Origin: Bradyrhizobium sp. DOA9 | Lineage (GTDB): Bacteria; Pseudomonadota; Alphaproteobacteria; Rhizobiales; Xanthobacteraceae | Assembly (NCBI RefSeq): GCF_000617845.2 | Contig: NZ_DF820425.1 | Span: 3,709,725 to 3,773,724, forward strand | DNA: 64,000 bases | Direction: 5' to 3' | Shown here: piece after piece, positions 34,451 through 44,133 of the stretch | How the letters are laid out: every line of letters begins with the position of its first letter | Position numbering within the stretch: the first letter of the stretch is position 1 | Translations under genes and position numbers: made by a program | Notes under the pieces: generated by a model | Told to the model about the DNA's origin: nothing | The model's input: the letters and a program-made list of their open reading frames with translations, nothing else | The model's database searches: none

Positions 34451-36028
34451 ATGACCGCCATGCTGGAGATGCGCAACGTCAGCAAGAGCTTTGCCGGCGT
34501 GCAGGCGCTGCGCGACGTCAACTTCTCGGTTCGCGCCGGGCAGATCCATGCGCTCGTCGGCGAGAACGGCGCCGGCAAGTCGACGCTGATGAAGGTGCTG
34601 AGCGGGGTCTATCCGCACGGCAGCTACGAGGGCACCATCATCTTCGACGGCGAGGAGCGCCGCTTTCGCGACATCAATGATTCCGAGGCGCTGGGTATCA
34701 TCATCATCCATCAGGAGCTGGCGCTGATCCCGCTGATGTCGATCGCGGAGAACATCTTTCTGTCGCATCCGCCGTCGAAGTTGGGGGTGATCGACCGCGA
34801 CGAGGTCTACCGGCGCACGCGCGAGCTGCTGGCGCAGGTCGGCCTGAAGGAATCCCCGGACACGCTGATCACCGATCTCGGCGTCGGCAAGCAGCAGCTG
34901 GTGGAGATCGCGAAGGCATTGTCCAAGCGGGTGCGGATGCTGATCCTGGACGAGCCGACCGCGAGCCTCAACGAGGCCGACAGCGCCGCGCTGCTCGAAC
35001 GGCTGATGGCGTTCCGCGAGCAGGGCATCGGCTCGATCCTGATCTCGCACAAGCTGAACGAGGTCGCCAAGGTCGCCGACCACATCACCGTGCTGCGCGA
35101 CGGCCGCACGGTGGACAGCATCGACTGCCATGCCGAGCCGATCCAGGAAGACCGCATCATCCGCAGCATGGTCAATCGCGATATGGCGCACCGTTTCCCG
35201 GAGCGCAACGTGAAGATCGGCGAGCCCGTGCTCGACGTCGAGAACTGGTCGGTCTATCACCCCATCCATCCCGAGCGGCAGGTGATCAAGAACGTCAGTT
35301 TCGGCGTCAGGCGCGGCGAGGTCGTGGGCATTGCCGGGCTGATGGGGGCAGGGCGCACCGAGTTCGCGATGAGCCTGTTCGGCCGCTCCTGGGGCACCAA
35401 TATCAGCGGCATGATCCGGCTCGAAGGCCGTGAGATAGTGCTGCCGAGCGTCGCCGCCGCGATCGACGCCGGACTTGCCTACGTCACCGAGGACCGCAAG
35501 CAGCTCGGCCTGATCCTCGCCGACGACGTCCGCAAGAACATCACGCTGGCGAGCCTCGACCAGGTCGCACCCGGCAGGGTGATCGACGACATCGCCGAGC
35601 TGAAGGTCGCCAGCGACTACCGCAACCGCATGCGCATCCGCTGCTCCGACGTCTACCAGGAGACCGGCCAGCTCTCCGGCGGCAACCAGCAGAAGGTCGT
35701 GCTGTCGAAATGGCTGATGACCGACCCCAAGGTCCTGATCCTGGACGAGCCGACCAGAGGTATCGACGTCGGTGCCAAATATGAGATTTACTGTATCATC
35801 AACGAGCTTGCGGAAGCCGGCCGCGGCGTCGTGGTGATCTCCTCGGAGATGCCCGAGCTGCTCGGCATCTGCGACCGCATCTGCGTCATGAACGACGGCG
35901 CCTTCGTCGGCGAGTTCAAGGGCGCAGAGGCGACCCAGGAAAAGATCATGCGCGCCATCATGCGCAATGAACGAAGCATTGGAAACGCCGCGCCCGCGGC
36001 CGCGGAGATGGGAGGATCGCAGCCATGA
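34451..36028 (+). CDS. gguA: Sugar ABC transporter ATP-binding protein (two ATPase domains)
   Basis: 525 residues with two nucleotide-binding domains. The first has Walker A GENGAGKST near 38-46 and LILDEPTASLNEAD. The second carries a degenerate Walker A (GLMGAGRTE) but an intact signature LSGGNQQKVVLSKWL and LILDEPTRGIDVGAK, the usual asymmetry of the CUT2 family. It partners ChvE and GguB. Its ATG lies beyond the palindromic repeat. Confidence 0.93.
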   Translation: MTAMLEMRNVSKSFAGVQALRDVNFSVRAGQIHALVGENGAGKSTLMKVLSGVYPHGSYEGTIIFDGEERRFRDINDSEALGIIIIHQELALIPLMSIAENIFLSHPPSKLGVIDRDEVYRRTRELLAQVGLKESPDTLITDLGVGKQQLVEIAKALSKRVRMLILDEPTASLNEADSAALLERLMAFREQGIGSILISHKLNEVAKVADHITVLRDGRTVDSIDCHAEPIQEDRIIRSMVNRDMAHRFPERNVKIGEPVLDVENWSVYHPIHPERQVIKNVSFGVRRGEVVGIAGLMGAGRTEFAMSLFGRSWGTNISGMIRLEGREIVLPSVAAAIDAGLAYVTEDRKQLGLILADDVRKNITLASLDQVAPGRVIDDIAELKVASDYRNRMRIRCSDVYQETGQLSGGNQQKVVLSKWLMTDPKVLILDEPTRGIDVGAKYEIYCIINELAEAGRGVVVISSEMPELLGICDRICVMNDGAFVGEFKGAEATQEKIMRAIMRNERSIGNAAPAAAEMGGSQP

Positions 36029-37215
36029 CCGACAAGACGGTTTCGCTGCCCGAGGAGCGCCGGCACGGCAGCTTCATCAAGAACAATTTGCGTAATTACG
36101 GCATGTTGATGTCGCTGGTTGCGATCATGCTGTTCTTCCAGGTCGTGACCGGCGGCACGCTGCTGCAGCCGCTCAACCTCACCAACCTGGTGCTGCAGAA
36201 CAGCTATATCGTCATCATGGCGCTGGGCATGCTGCTGGTCATCGTCACCGGCCATATCGACCTCTCGGTCGGCTCGGTCGCAGGCTTCATCGGCGCCGTG
36301 GCGGCCTTGCTGATGGTGACCTACAAGGTCGATTACACGCTTGCCTTCATTGCTTGCCTCGCGCTCGGTGCCGCCATCGGCGCGGCGCAGGGCTATTGGG
36401 TGGCCTATTTCAAGATCCCGTCCTTCATCGTGACGTTGGCGGGCATGCTGGTGTTCAAGGGCCTGGCGCTCGCGGTGCTGCAGGGGCAGTCGCTCGGGCC
36501 GTTTCCGGCGACCTTCCAGAAGCTGTCCTCCGGTTTCATTCCGGAACTGCTGCCCGAGGCCGGCACGCTGCATCCGACGTCTATGCTGATCGGCGCCGTG
36601 CTCGCGCTCGGCCTCGTCTATGCCAGTGCCAAGGGAAGGTCGCGCGAGCAGTTGCACGGCATCGAGGTCGAGCCCTATGCGTTCTTCCTCGGCAAGAGCA
36701 TTTTGCTCGCCTGCGCCGTGCTCTACTTCACCTATCTGATCGCCTCGCATCGCGGCCTGCCCAACGTGCTGGTGATCATGACCGCGCTGATCGCGCTTTA
36801 CGGCTTCGTCACCCGCCGCACCGTGATCGGCCGGCAGATCTACGCCGTCGGCGGCAACGCCAAGGCGGCGAGCCTGTCGGGCATCAAGACGGAGCGGTTG
36901 ACCTTCCTCACCTTCGTCAACATGGGCGTGCTCGCCGCGCTCGCCGGCCTCGTCTTCGCCGCGCGGCTCAACACCGCAACGCCCAAGGCCGGCCTCGGCT
37001 TCGAGCTCGACGTCATCGCCGCCTGCTTCATCGGCGGCGCTTCGGCCTATGGCGGCGTGGGGCGGGTCGGCGGTGCCGTGGTCGGCGCCATGATCATGGG
37101 TGTGATGAACAACGGCATGTCCATCCTCGGCATCGGCATCGACTATCAGCAGGTCATCAAGGGCCTGGTGCTGCTCGGCGCGGTGTGCATCGATGTGTAC
37201 AATCAGCGGCGGTGA
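36025..37215 (+). CDS. gguB: Sugar ABC transporter permease
   Basis: 396-residue CUT2-family permease with about ten membrane spans. VTGHIDLSVGSVAGFIGA and the conserved TVIGRQIYAVGGNAKAASLSGI loop are diagnostic. The ATG overlaps the gguA stop by 4 bp. The final coding base is 58 bp before a HAD gene that may belong to the next unit. Confidence 0.93.
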   Translation: MTDKTVSLPEERRHGSFIKNNLRNYGMLMSLVAIMLFFQVVTGGTLLQPLNLTNLVLQNSYIVIMALGMLLVIVTGHIDLSVGSVAGFIGAVAALLMVTYKVDYTLAFIACLALGAAIGAAQGYWVAYFKIPSFIVTLAGMLVFKGLALAVLQGQSLGPFPATFQKLSSGFIPELLPEAGTLHPTSMLIGAVLALGLVYASAKGRSREQLHGIEVEPYAFFLGKSILLACAVLYFTYLIASHRGLPNVLVIMTALIALYGFVTRRTVIGRQIYAVGGNAKAASLSGIKTERLTFLTFVNMGVLAALAGLVFAARLNTATPKAGLGFELDVIAACFIGGASAYGGVGRVGGAVVGAMIMGVMNNGMSILGIGIDYQQVIKGLVLLGAVCIDVYNQRR

Positions 37216-37273
37216 GTGGACGCTCGCGATCTGAGCTATTGCCCACGATTTGGGTATATGATCGAATGGCCGG

Positions 37274-37936
37274 ATGGAGCAGGGCCGGCCAAATCCCGAT
37301 CTGATCATCTTCGACTGCGATGGCGTGCTCGTCGACAGCGAGCTCTTGAGCTGCCGCTGCCTGTCCGAGGTGCTGGCGGAATTCGGTCTCGTGCTCAGCG
37401 AGGCGCAGGCGCTCGAGCTGTTTCTCGGACGCAGCACCAAGGCGATCGAGCAGCACTACCACGATCTTGGAGAGATCGTGCCGGATGGCTTTTTGCCGCG
37501 CTTGAAGTCGCGTGTGCTGGAGACATTCGCCGCCTCGCTCGCGCCAATCCCGGGGGTCGAGTCGGTGATCTCCGGGCTGACCGTGCCGTTCTGTGTGGCC
37601 TCGTCGAGCGACCTCGACCGTGTCTCGCTCTCGCTCGACGTCACCGGTCTTCGGGCCTATTTCGGCGATCGAATCTACACCGCGCAAATGGTCAGGCACG
37701 GCAAGCCGGCGCCCGATCTCTTTCTCCATGCTGCCCAGGGCATGCGTACACCGCCGTCGCGCACGCTGGTGATCGAGGACAGCGTCAGCGGTGTGCAGGC
37801 GGGCAAGGCGGCCGGCATGACCGTCTGGGGATTTGTCGGCGGCGGCCATTATCGCAGCCGCGACGGCCGGGCTATATTGTCCGCCGCCGGGGCCGATCGG
37901 GTCTTCGCGCAAATGAGTGATTTCTGGGAGGTGTGA
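37274..37936 (+). CDS. HAD-superfamily sugar-phosphate phosphatase/mutase-like protein
   Basis: 220 residues with the HAD motifs: nucleophile motif IIFDCDGVLVDSE at 11-23, motif II in VASSSDLDRV, catalytic Lys in GKPAPDLFLHAA and acidic motif III in LVIEDSVSGVQAGKAAGM. It belongs to the beta-phosphoglucomutase / 2-deoxyglucose-6-phosphatase branch. It lies 6 bp upstream of the SorC-type regulator and may dephosphorylate an intermediate of the polyol pathway. Confidence 0.88.
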   Translation: MEQGRPNPDLIIFDCDGVLVDSELLSCRCLSEVLAEFGLVLSEAQALELFLGRSTKAIEQHYHDLGEIVPDGFLPRLKSRVLETFAASLAPIPGVESVISGLTVPFCVASSSDLDRVSLSLDVTGLRAYFGDRIYTAQMVRHGKPAPDLFLHAAQGMRTPPSRTLVIEDSVSGVQAGKAAGMTVWGFVGGGHYRSRDGRAILSAAGADRVFAQMSDFWEV

Positions 37937-37942
37937 GCGCGC

Positions 37943-38893
37943 ATGGCCGCCGAGAACGACAAGTCGAGACTCGACGACGCCGCGCGCGCCGGCTGGCTCT
38001 ATTTCATCGCCGGCCACACCCAGGACGAGATCGCAAAGATGCTGCAGGTCTCGCGCGCCTCGGCGCAGCGGCTGGTCTCGCTGTGCCTCGCCGAGCGGCT
38101 CATCACCTTCCGGCTCGAGCATCCCATCGCAGCCTGCATGGAGCTGGCAGCGCGTCTGAAGGAGCGGTTCAAACTCGTCCATTGCGAGGTGGTGCCGGCC
38201 GATCCCGCCGCGCCGCAGGCGGTGGCCGGAATTGCCGAGCGCTGTGCCAATTTGCTCGATTCCACGCTGCGCTCGGAGACGCCCGTCATCGTCGCGCTCG
38301 GCACGGGGCGGGCGGTGCGCGCCGCGGTCGAGCGCGTCACGCCGATCGACCGGCCCAATCACCAGATCGTCTCGCTGGTCGGCAACATCTCCGCCGACGG
38401 CTCGGCGAGCTTCTACGACACCGTCGGCCGGCTCGCCGACCGCACCGGTGCGCGGCACTATCCGATGCCGCTGCCGTTCCTGATGTCGTCGGAGGACGAG
38501 CGCAACAGGATGGTGCGCATCGAGCCGATCGCCAAGGTCAAGGCGGTGGCGGCCAGGGCCGATCTGCGCCTCGTCGGCATCGGCCAGATGGACCAGAAGG
38601 CGCAGGTGCACGTTGACGGCTTCGTCACCCGCGACGAATTGTTCGAGATGATGCGGCTCGGCGCCATCGGCGAGATCACCGGCTGGGCCTATGACGCCAA
38701 GGGCCGCCTGCTCAAGGCCGGCACCAACAAGCGCCTCACCAGCATTCCGCCGGAAGTGCCGGCCAAGACCACGACGATCGGTGCGGCGGTGGGCGCGGCC
38801 AAGGTGGCCGCGATCTCTGCCGCGTTGAGCGGGGGTCTGATCAACGGGCTGATCACCGACGAGGCGACGGCAAGGGCGATCCTGGAGCGGTAG
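37943..38893 (+). CDS. SorC/DeoR-type sugar-binding transcriptional regulator
   Basis: 316 residues. N-terminal helix-turn-helix (GHTQDEIAKMLQVSRASAQRLVSLCLAERLI) and a large C-terminal phosphosugar-binding domain of SorC/CggR type (LGTGRAVRAAVERV, LVGNISADGSASFYD). It precedes the polyol operon at 39173 and is likely its local regulator, acting at the palindromes 39124-39147. Translation is close-coupled with the HAD gene. Confidence 0.9.
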   Translation: MAAENDKSRLDDAARAGWLYFIAGHTQDEIAKMLQVSRASAQRLVSLCLAERLITFRLEHPIAACMELAARLKERFKLVHCEVVPADPAAPQAVAGIAERCANLLDSTLRSETPVIVALGTGRAVRAAVERVTPIDRPNHQIVSLVGNISADGSASFYDTVGRLADRTGARHYPMPLPFLMSSEDERNRMVRIEPIAKVKAVAARADLRLVGIGQMDQKAQVHVDGFVTRDELFEMMRLGAIGEITGWAYDAKGRLLKAGTNKRLTSIPPEVPAKTTTIGAAVGAAKVAAISAALSGGLINGLITDEATARAILER

Positions 38894-39092
38894 GGGCGCT
38901 ACCTCTCCACCTGCTCCACTGTCGTCGTCCGCGAAGGCGGACGATCCGGTACGTCGCAGCCCCTCTTGGGGCAAACCAATAGACGATACGGAGTACTGGA
39001 GGCCCCGCCTTCGCGGGGCATTGACACTGAGTTTGGGCGCATCCCTCCCGCACCGCAGCACGCATAAGTTGCTGGAACGCTCGCGCCCGTGC

Positions 39093-39121
39093 TTGACAAC
39101 TCCTGCTCTCCCGTTGAACAT
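39093..39121 (+). promoter_or_regulatory. Putative sigma-70-type promoter of the polyol operon
   Basis: TTGACA at 39093-39098 and GAACAT at 39116-39121, 17 bp apart, about 50 bp before the first GTG of the operon. The -10 element is weak, as expected for an activated or tightly regulated promoter. The rest of 38894-39172 contains a GC-rich GGCCCCGC-type repeat and no gene. Confidence 0.5.
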
Positions 39122-39123
39122 AC

Positions 39124-39147
39124 GCCCAACGCGTGGGCATATGCCCA
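39124..39147. promoter_or_regulatory. Overlapping palindromes, candidate operator of the polyol operon
   Basis: GCCCA-ACGCG-TGGGC (39124-39138) overlaps the perfect 14-bp palindrome TGGGCATATGCCCA (39134-39147). Three TGGGC half-sites follow the putative -10 directly, covering the expected transcription start. The position suits repression by the SorC-type regulator encoded just upstream. Confidence 0.6.
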
Positions 39148-39172
39148 AAACGCGAACTGAGGGGAGGTCACC

Positions 39173-40483
39173 GTGAAACATGTCCTGGGCGCCGTCTGCG
39201 GCGCGTCTGTCCTGCTGGCCGTCCCGGCGCTGGCCGAAACGACCCTGACCATCGCCACCGTCAACAATGGCGACATGATTCGCATGCAGGGGCTGACGAG
39301 TGAGTTCACCAAGAAGAACCCGGATATTTCGGTCAAATGGGTGACGCTGGAGGAGAACGTGCTGCGCCAGCGCGTCACCACCGACATCGCTACCAAGGGC
39401 GGCCAGTTCGACGTGCTCACCATCGGCACGTACGAGGTGCCGATCTGGGCCAAGAAGGGCTGGCTGGTGCCGCTCGCCAATCTCGGCGCCGATTACGACG
39501 TTGCCGACCTCCTGCCCAAGATCAAGGACGCGGTCTCCGCTGACGGCAAGCTCTACGCCGCACCGTTCTACGGCGAGAGCTCGATGGTGATGTATCGCAC
39601 CGATTTGTTCGAGAAGGCCGGCCTGAAGATGCCGGAAAAGCCGAGCTGGGATTTCGTGATCGATGCGGCCAAGAAGCTGACGGACAAGAGCGCCGGCACT
39701 TACGGCATCTGCCTGCGCGGCAAGGCAGGCTGGGGCGAGAACATGGCGTTCCTGTCGGCGATGGCCAATTCCTACGGCGCGCGCTGGTTCGACGAGAAGT
39801 GGCAGCCGCAGTTCAACACGCCGGAATGGAAGACGACGCTCACCACCTACGTCAACCTGATGAAGGAAGCCGGCCCTCCCGGCGCCAGCTCCAACGGCTT
39901 CAACGAGAATCTGGCGCTGTTCAACGCCGGCAAATGCGCGATGTGGATCGACGCGACGGTCGCTGCGTCGTTCGTCACCAATCCGAAGGAGTCCAAGGTC
40001 GCCGACAAGGTCGGCTTCGCCCTCGCGCCCAACACCGGGCTCGGCAAGAACGCCAACTGGCTGTGGGCCTGGAACCTCGCGATTCCCGCCGGCTCCAAGA
40101 AGACGGAAGCCGCCGAAAAGTTCATCGCCTGGGCGACCAGCAAGGACTACACCAAGCTGGTGGCATCGAAGGAGGGCTGGGCCAACGTGCCGCCAGGAAC
40201 GCGCACCTCGCTCTACCAGAACGATGAGTACCTGAAGGTTGCGCCGTTCGCGAAACTGACGCTGGCCTCGATCGACGCCGCCGATCCCAACAAGCCGACG
40301 GTGAAGCCCGTGCCTTACGTCGGCGTGCAATATGCCGCGATCCCTGAATTCCAGGGCATCGGCACGCAGGTGGGTCAGCAATTCTCGGCGGCGCTTGCGG
40401 GATCGATGACGGTCGATGCCGCGCTGACCGCGGCGCAATCGGTGACCGAGCGCGAGATGAAGCGGGCCGGCTACATCAAGTGA
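39173..40483 (+). CDS. Polyol ABC transporter substrate-binding protein (SmoE/MtlE-like)
   Basis: 436 residues with signal peptide (cleavage after ALA) and the extracellular solute-binding family 1 fold: GGQFDVLTIGTYEVPIWAKKGWL, ADGKLYAAPFYGESSMVMYRTDLFEKAG and KCAMWIDATVAASF. This subfamily binds sorbitol, mannitol or other polyols. GTG start at 39173 with GAGGT upstream. First gene of the operon 39173-46721. Confidence 0.88.
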   Translation: MKHVLGAVCGASVLLAVPALAETTLTIATVNNGDMIRMQGLTSEFTKKNPDISVKWVTLEENVLRQRVTTDIATKGGQFDVLTIGTYEVPIWAKKGWLVPLANLGADYDVADLLPKIKDAVSADGKLYAAPFYGESSMVMYRTDLFEKAGLKMPEKPSWDFVIDAAKKLTDKSAGTYGICLRGKAGWGENMAFLSAMANSYGARWFDEKWQPQFNTPEWKTTLTTYVNLMKEAGPPGASSNGFNENLALFNAGKCAMWIDATVAASFVTNPKESKVADKVGFALAPNTGLGKNANWLWAWNLAIPAGSKKTEAAEKFIAWATSKDYTKLVASKEGWANVPPGTRTSLYQNDEYLKVAPFAKLTLASIDAADPNKPTVKPVPYVGVQYAAIPEFQGIGTQVGQQFSAALAGSMTVDAALTAAQSVTEREMKRAGYIK

Positions 40484-40510
40484 ACCCGGGCTCTCCCTGA
40501 GCTCAAACTT

Positions 40511-40539
40511 GCGGCCATCCATCCTTGCTGGATGGCCGC
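40511..40539 (+). terminator. Intra-operon hairpin (attenuator or mRNA stabiliser)
   Basis: GCGGCCATCCA and TGGATGGCCGC form a perfect 11-bp stem with a 7-base loop, followed by CTTCTTCC. It lies in the 83-bp gap between the binding-protein gene and the permease gene, where partial termination or 3'-end protection would raise binding-protein levels. Confidence 0.65.
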
Positions 40540-40566
40540 CTTCTTCCACCGAGCGGAGCGCCAAGA

Positions 40567-41439
40567 ATGGCAACCCGGCAGACGCAGCTTCTTGCGCGGT
40601 CGCTCCTGTCCCCGGCCGTCGGGCTGCTGTTCATCTGGATGATCGTCCCGCTGGCGCTGACGATCTACTTCTCGACGCTGCACTACAGCCTGCTCGATCC
40701 CGGCTCGGAATCGTTCGTCGGCCTCGAAAACTTCCGGTACTTCCTCACCGATCCCGCCTTCCTCGCCTCGCTCCAGAACACGCTGGTGCTGGTCGGCTCG
40801 GTGCTGGCGCTGACCATCCTGCTCGGGATTCCGCTGGCGCTGCTGATGGACCAACCCGTGATCGGCCGCAATTTCGTGCGGCTGATGGTGATCGCCCCGT
40901 TCTTCGTGATGCCGACCGTAAGCGCGCTGGTCTGGAAGAATTTGTTGATGCATCCGGTGTCGGGTCTGTTCGCCTGGCTCGCCTCGCTGTTCGGTCTGAC
41001 GCCGATCGATTGGTTCAACGACGTACCGCTGTTCGCGGTGATTTTGATCGTGACGTGGCAATGGCTGCCGTTCGCGACGTTGATCCTGCTCACCGCGCTG
41101 CAATCGCTCGACGAGGAGCAGAAGGAGGCCGCCGAGATGGACGGCGCCAGCGCCGTCTCGACCTTCATCTACATCACGCTGCCGCACCTCGCGCGTCCCA
41201 TCACGGTGGTGATCCTGATCGAGACCATCTTCCTGCTGACGGTGTTCGCCGAGATCTTCGTCACCACGGGCGGCGGCCCGGGCCTCCAGACCACCAACAT
41301 CGCCTTCCTGATCTATTCGCAGGCGCTGATCCAGTTCGACGTCGGCAGCGCCTCCGCGGGCGGACTCGTCGCTGTGGTGATCGCCAACATCGTTGCCTTC
41401 TTTCTCGTCCGCATCGTCGGCCGCAATCTGGAGGCTTGA
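40567..41439 (+). CDS. Polyol ABC transporter permease (SmoF-like)
   Basis: 290 residues with six predicted spans and the EAA loop QKEAAEMDGASAVSTFIYITLPHL. It is a MalF-type permease of the CUT1 family. ATG 40567 is chosen because the upstream in-frame part overlaps the hairpin. It lies 3 bp before the second permease. Confidence 0.9.
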   Translation: MATRQTQLLARSLLSPAVGLLFIWMIVPLALTIYFSTLHYSLLDPGSESFVGLENFRYFLTDPAFLASLQNTLVLVGSVLALTILLGIPLALLMDQPVIGRNFVRLMVIAPFFVMPTVSALVWKNLLMHPVSGLFAWLASLFGLTPIDWFNDVPLFAVILIVTWQWLPFATLILLTALQSLDEEQKEAAEMDGASAVSTFIYITLPHLARPITVVILIETIFLLTVFAEIFVTTGGGPGLQTTNIAFLIYSQALIQFDVGSASAGGLVAVVIANIVAFFLVRIVGRNLEA

Positions 41440-41442
41440 AGC

Positions 41443-42273
41443 ATGGCGCGGATGGCGACGAGACAACGGGTGGTCATCTCGACGATCGGGGCCTGGCTGT
41501 TCGGCTTCCTGATCTTCTTCCCGATCTTGTGGATGGGGCTGGCGAGCTTCAAGACCGAGCTCGAGGCCTTCGCGATCCCGCCATCCTTCCTGTTTTTTCA
41601 CTGGACCACGGAAAACTACGCGACGGTGCAGGAGCGCAGCGACTATCTGCACCACGCGATGAACTCGATCATCATCGCCGGCGGATCGACGCTCATTGCG
41701 CTGCTGATCGCCATTCCCGCGGCCTGGTCGATGGCGTTCTCGCCGACCAAGCGCACCAAGGACATCCTGCTCTGGATGCTCTCGACCAAGATGATGCCGC
41801 CGGTCGGCGTGCTGGTGCCGATCTACCTGATCTACAAGAGCTTCGGCCTGCTCGATTCCCGCATCGGCCTCGTCTTCATCCTCTGCCTCGGCAACTTGCC
41901 GATCGTCATCTGGATGCTCTTCACTTATTTCAAGGAGATCCCGCGCGACATTCTCGAAGCCGCGCGCATGGACGGCGCCACGATCGGCCGCGAGCTCGTC
42001 TATGTGCTGACGCCGATGGCGATCCCAGGGCTGGCGTCCACGCTGCTGCTCAATCTGATCCTGGCCTGGAACGAGGCGTTCTGGACGCTGAACCTGTCGA
42101 CCTCGAATGCCGCACCGCTCACCACGTTCATCGCCTCCTATTCGAGTCCCGAAGGGCTGTTCTGGGCAAAACTGTCGGCGGCGTCCACGCTGGCGATCGC
42201 GCCCATTCTCGTCCTCGGCTGGTTCAGCCAGAAGCAACTCGTGCGCGGGCTCACCTTCGGTGCGGTGAAGTAG
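41443..42273 (+). CDS. Polyol ABC transporter permease (SmoG-like)
   Basis: 276 residues, MalG-type CUT1 permease with six spans and EAA loop ILEAARMDGATIGRELVYVLTPMAIPG. It pairs with the preceding permease. The stop is 8 bp before the ATPase gene. Confidence 0.9.
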   Translation: MARMATRQRVVISTIGAWLFGFLIFFPILWMGLASFKTELEAFAIPPSFLFFHWTTENYATVQERSDYLHHAMNSIIIAGGSTLIALLIAIPAAWSMAFSPTKRTKDILLWMLSTKMMPPVGVLVPIYLIYKSFGLLDSRIGLVFILCLGNLPIVIWMLFTYFKEIPRDILEAARMDGATIGRELVYVLTPMAIPGLASTLLLNLILAWNEAFWTLNLSTSNAAPLTTFIASYSSPEGLFWAKLSAASTLAIAPILVLGWFSQKQLVRGLTFGAVK

Positions 42274-42281
42274 AGGGGATC

Positions 42282-43289
<1,008 letters not shown>

Positions 43290-43320
43290 CAAGAAACGGC
43301 AAGAAGACGGACAGACGATC

Positions 43321-44094
43321 ATGTATCTGGAAAAATTCAGGCTGAGCGGCAAGACCGCGTTCATCACCGGCGGCGGGCAGGGCATCGGCCTCGCCTGCGC
43401 CGAGGCGCTGGCCGAGGCCGGCGCGAAGGTCATCATCGGCGATCGCGACGGCAAGGTCGCCGACAGCGCGAAGGCTAGCCTGAGGGCCAAGGGCTACGAC
43501 ATCGACACCGCAATCATGGACGTCACCAACACCACGCGCGTGGCGGAGGTGGCAAATGATCTCGTTGCCCGTCACGGTAAAGTCGACATCCTCGTCAACA
43601 ATGCCGGCATCGCGCGCAGCGAGACGCCGGCCGAGACCGTCACCGACGAGCACTGGCTCAACGTCATCGACGTCAATCTCAATGGCACTTTCTGGTGCTG
43701 CCGCGAATTCGGCAAGCACATGCTCAAGGCGAAGAGCGGCGCCATCGTCAATATCGGCTCGATGTCGGGCTTCATCGTCAACAAGCCGCAGGAGCAGTGC
43801 TTCTACAACGCCTCCAAGGCCGCGGTGCACCATCTGACCAAGTCGCTGGCCGCCGAATGGGGCGCACGCGGCATCCGCGTCAACGCGGTGGCGCCGACCT
43901 ATATCGAGACGCCGCTCAACGCCTTCGTGAAGAGCAATCCGAAAATGTATGACGCCTGGATCGGTGGAACCCCGATGGCGCGCATGGGGCAGGTCGAGGA
44001 GATCGCCTCCGTCGTGCTGTTCCTTTCGTCCGAGGCCGCAAGCTTGATGACCGGCAGCATCGTGCTAGTAGATGGCGGCTACACTTGCTGGTAG
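43321..44094 (+). CDS. Short-chain polyol dehydrogenase
   Basis: 257 residues of the classical SDR family. NAD-binding TGGGQGIGLA at about 15-24, NNAG, catalytic Ser in VNIGSMSGF, Tyr/Lys in FYNASKAAVHHL, and a C-terminal GGYTCW. Close in look to D-threitol, arabinitol or ribitol 2-dehydrogenases rather than to SmoS. It oxidises the imported polyol to a ketose, which the next gene could phosphorylate. Confidence 0.88.
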   Translation: MYLEKFRLSGKTAFITGGGQGIGLACAEALAEAGAKVIIGDRDGKVADSAKASLRAKGYDIDTAIMDVTNTTRVAEVANDLVARHGKVDILVNNAGIARSETPAETVTDEHWLNVIDVNLNGTFWCCREFGKHMLKAKSGAIVNIGSMSGFIVNKPQEQCFYNASKAAVHHLTKSLAAEWGARGIRVNAVAPTYIETPLNAFVKSNPKMYDAWIGGTPMARMGQVEEIASVVLFLSSEAASLMTGSIVLVDGGYTCW

Positions 44095-44133
44095 GCTTAC
44101 CGTCAAAACTGACGAGAGCTTCCGGGAGCGACC

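Noticed and set aside
37157..40573. Very long minus-strand open frame (about 1138 codons)
   Set aside because: It lies opposite gguB end, HAD, SorC and smoE-like genes, all with strong motifs. Its translation is Arg/His/Leu-rich low-complexity sequence typical of antisense frames in high-GC DNA.
40471..42237. Minus-strand frame of about 588 codons rich in Glu, Asp, Gln and Arg
   Set aside because: It is the complement of two permease genes with intact EAA loops; the charged repeats are an artefact of reading hydrophobic codons backwards.
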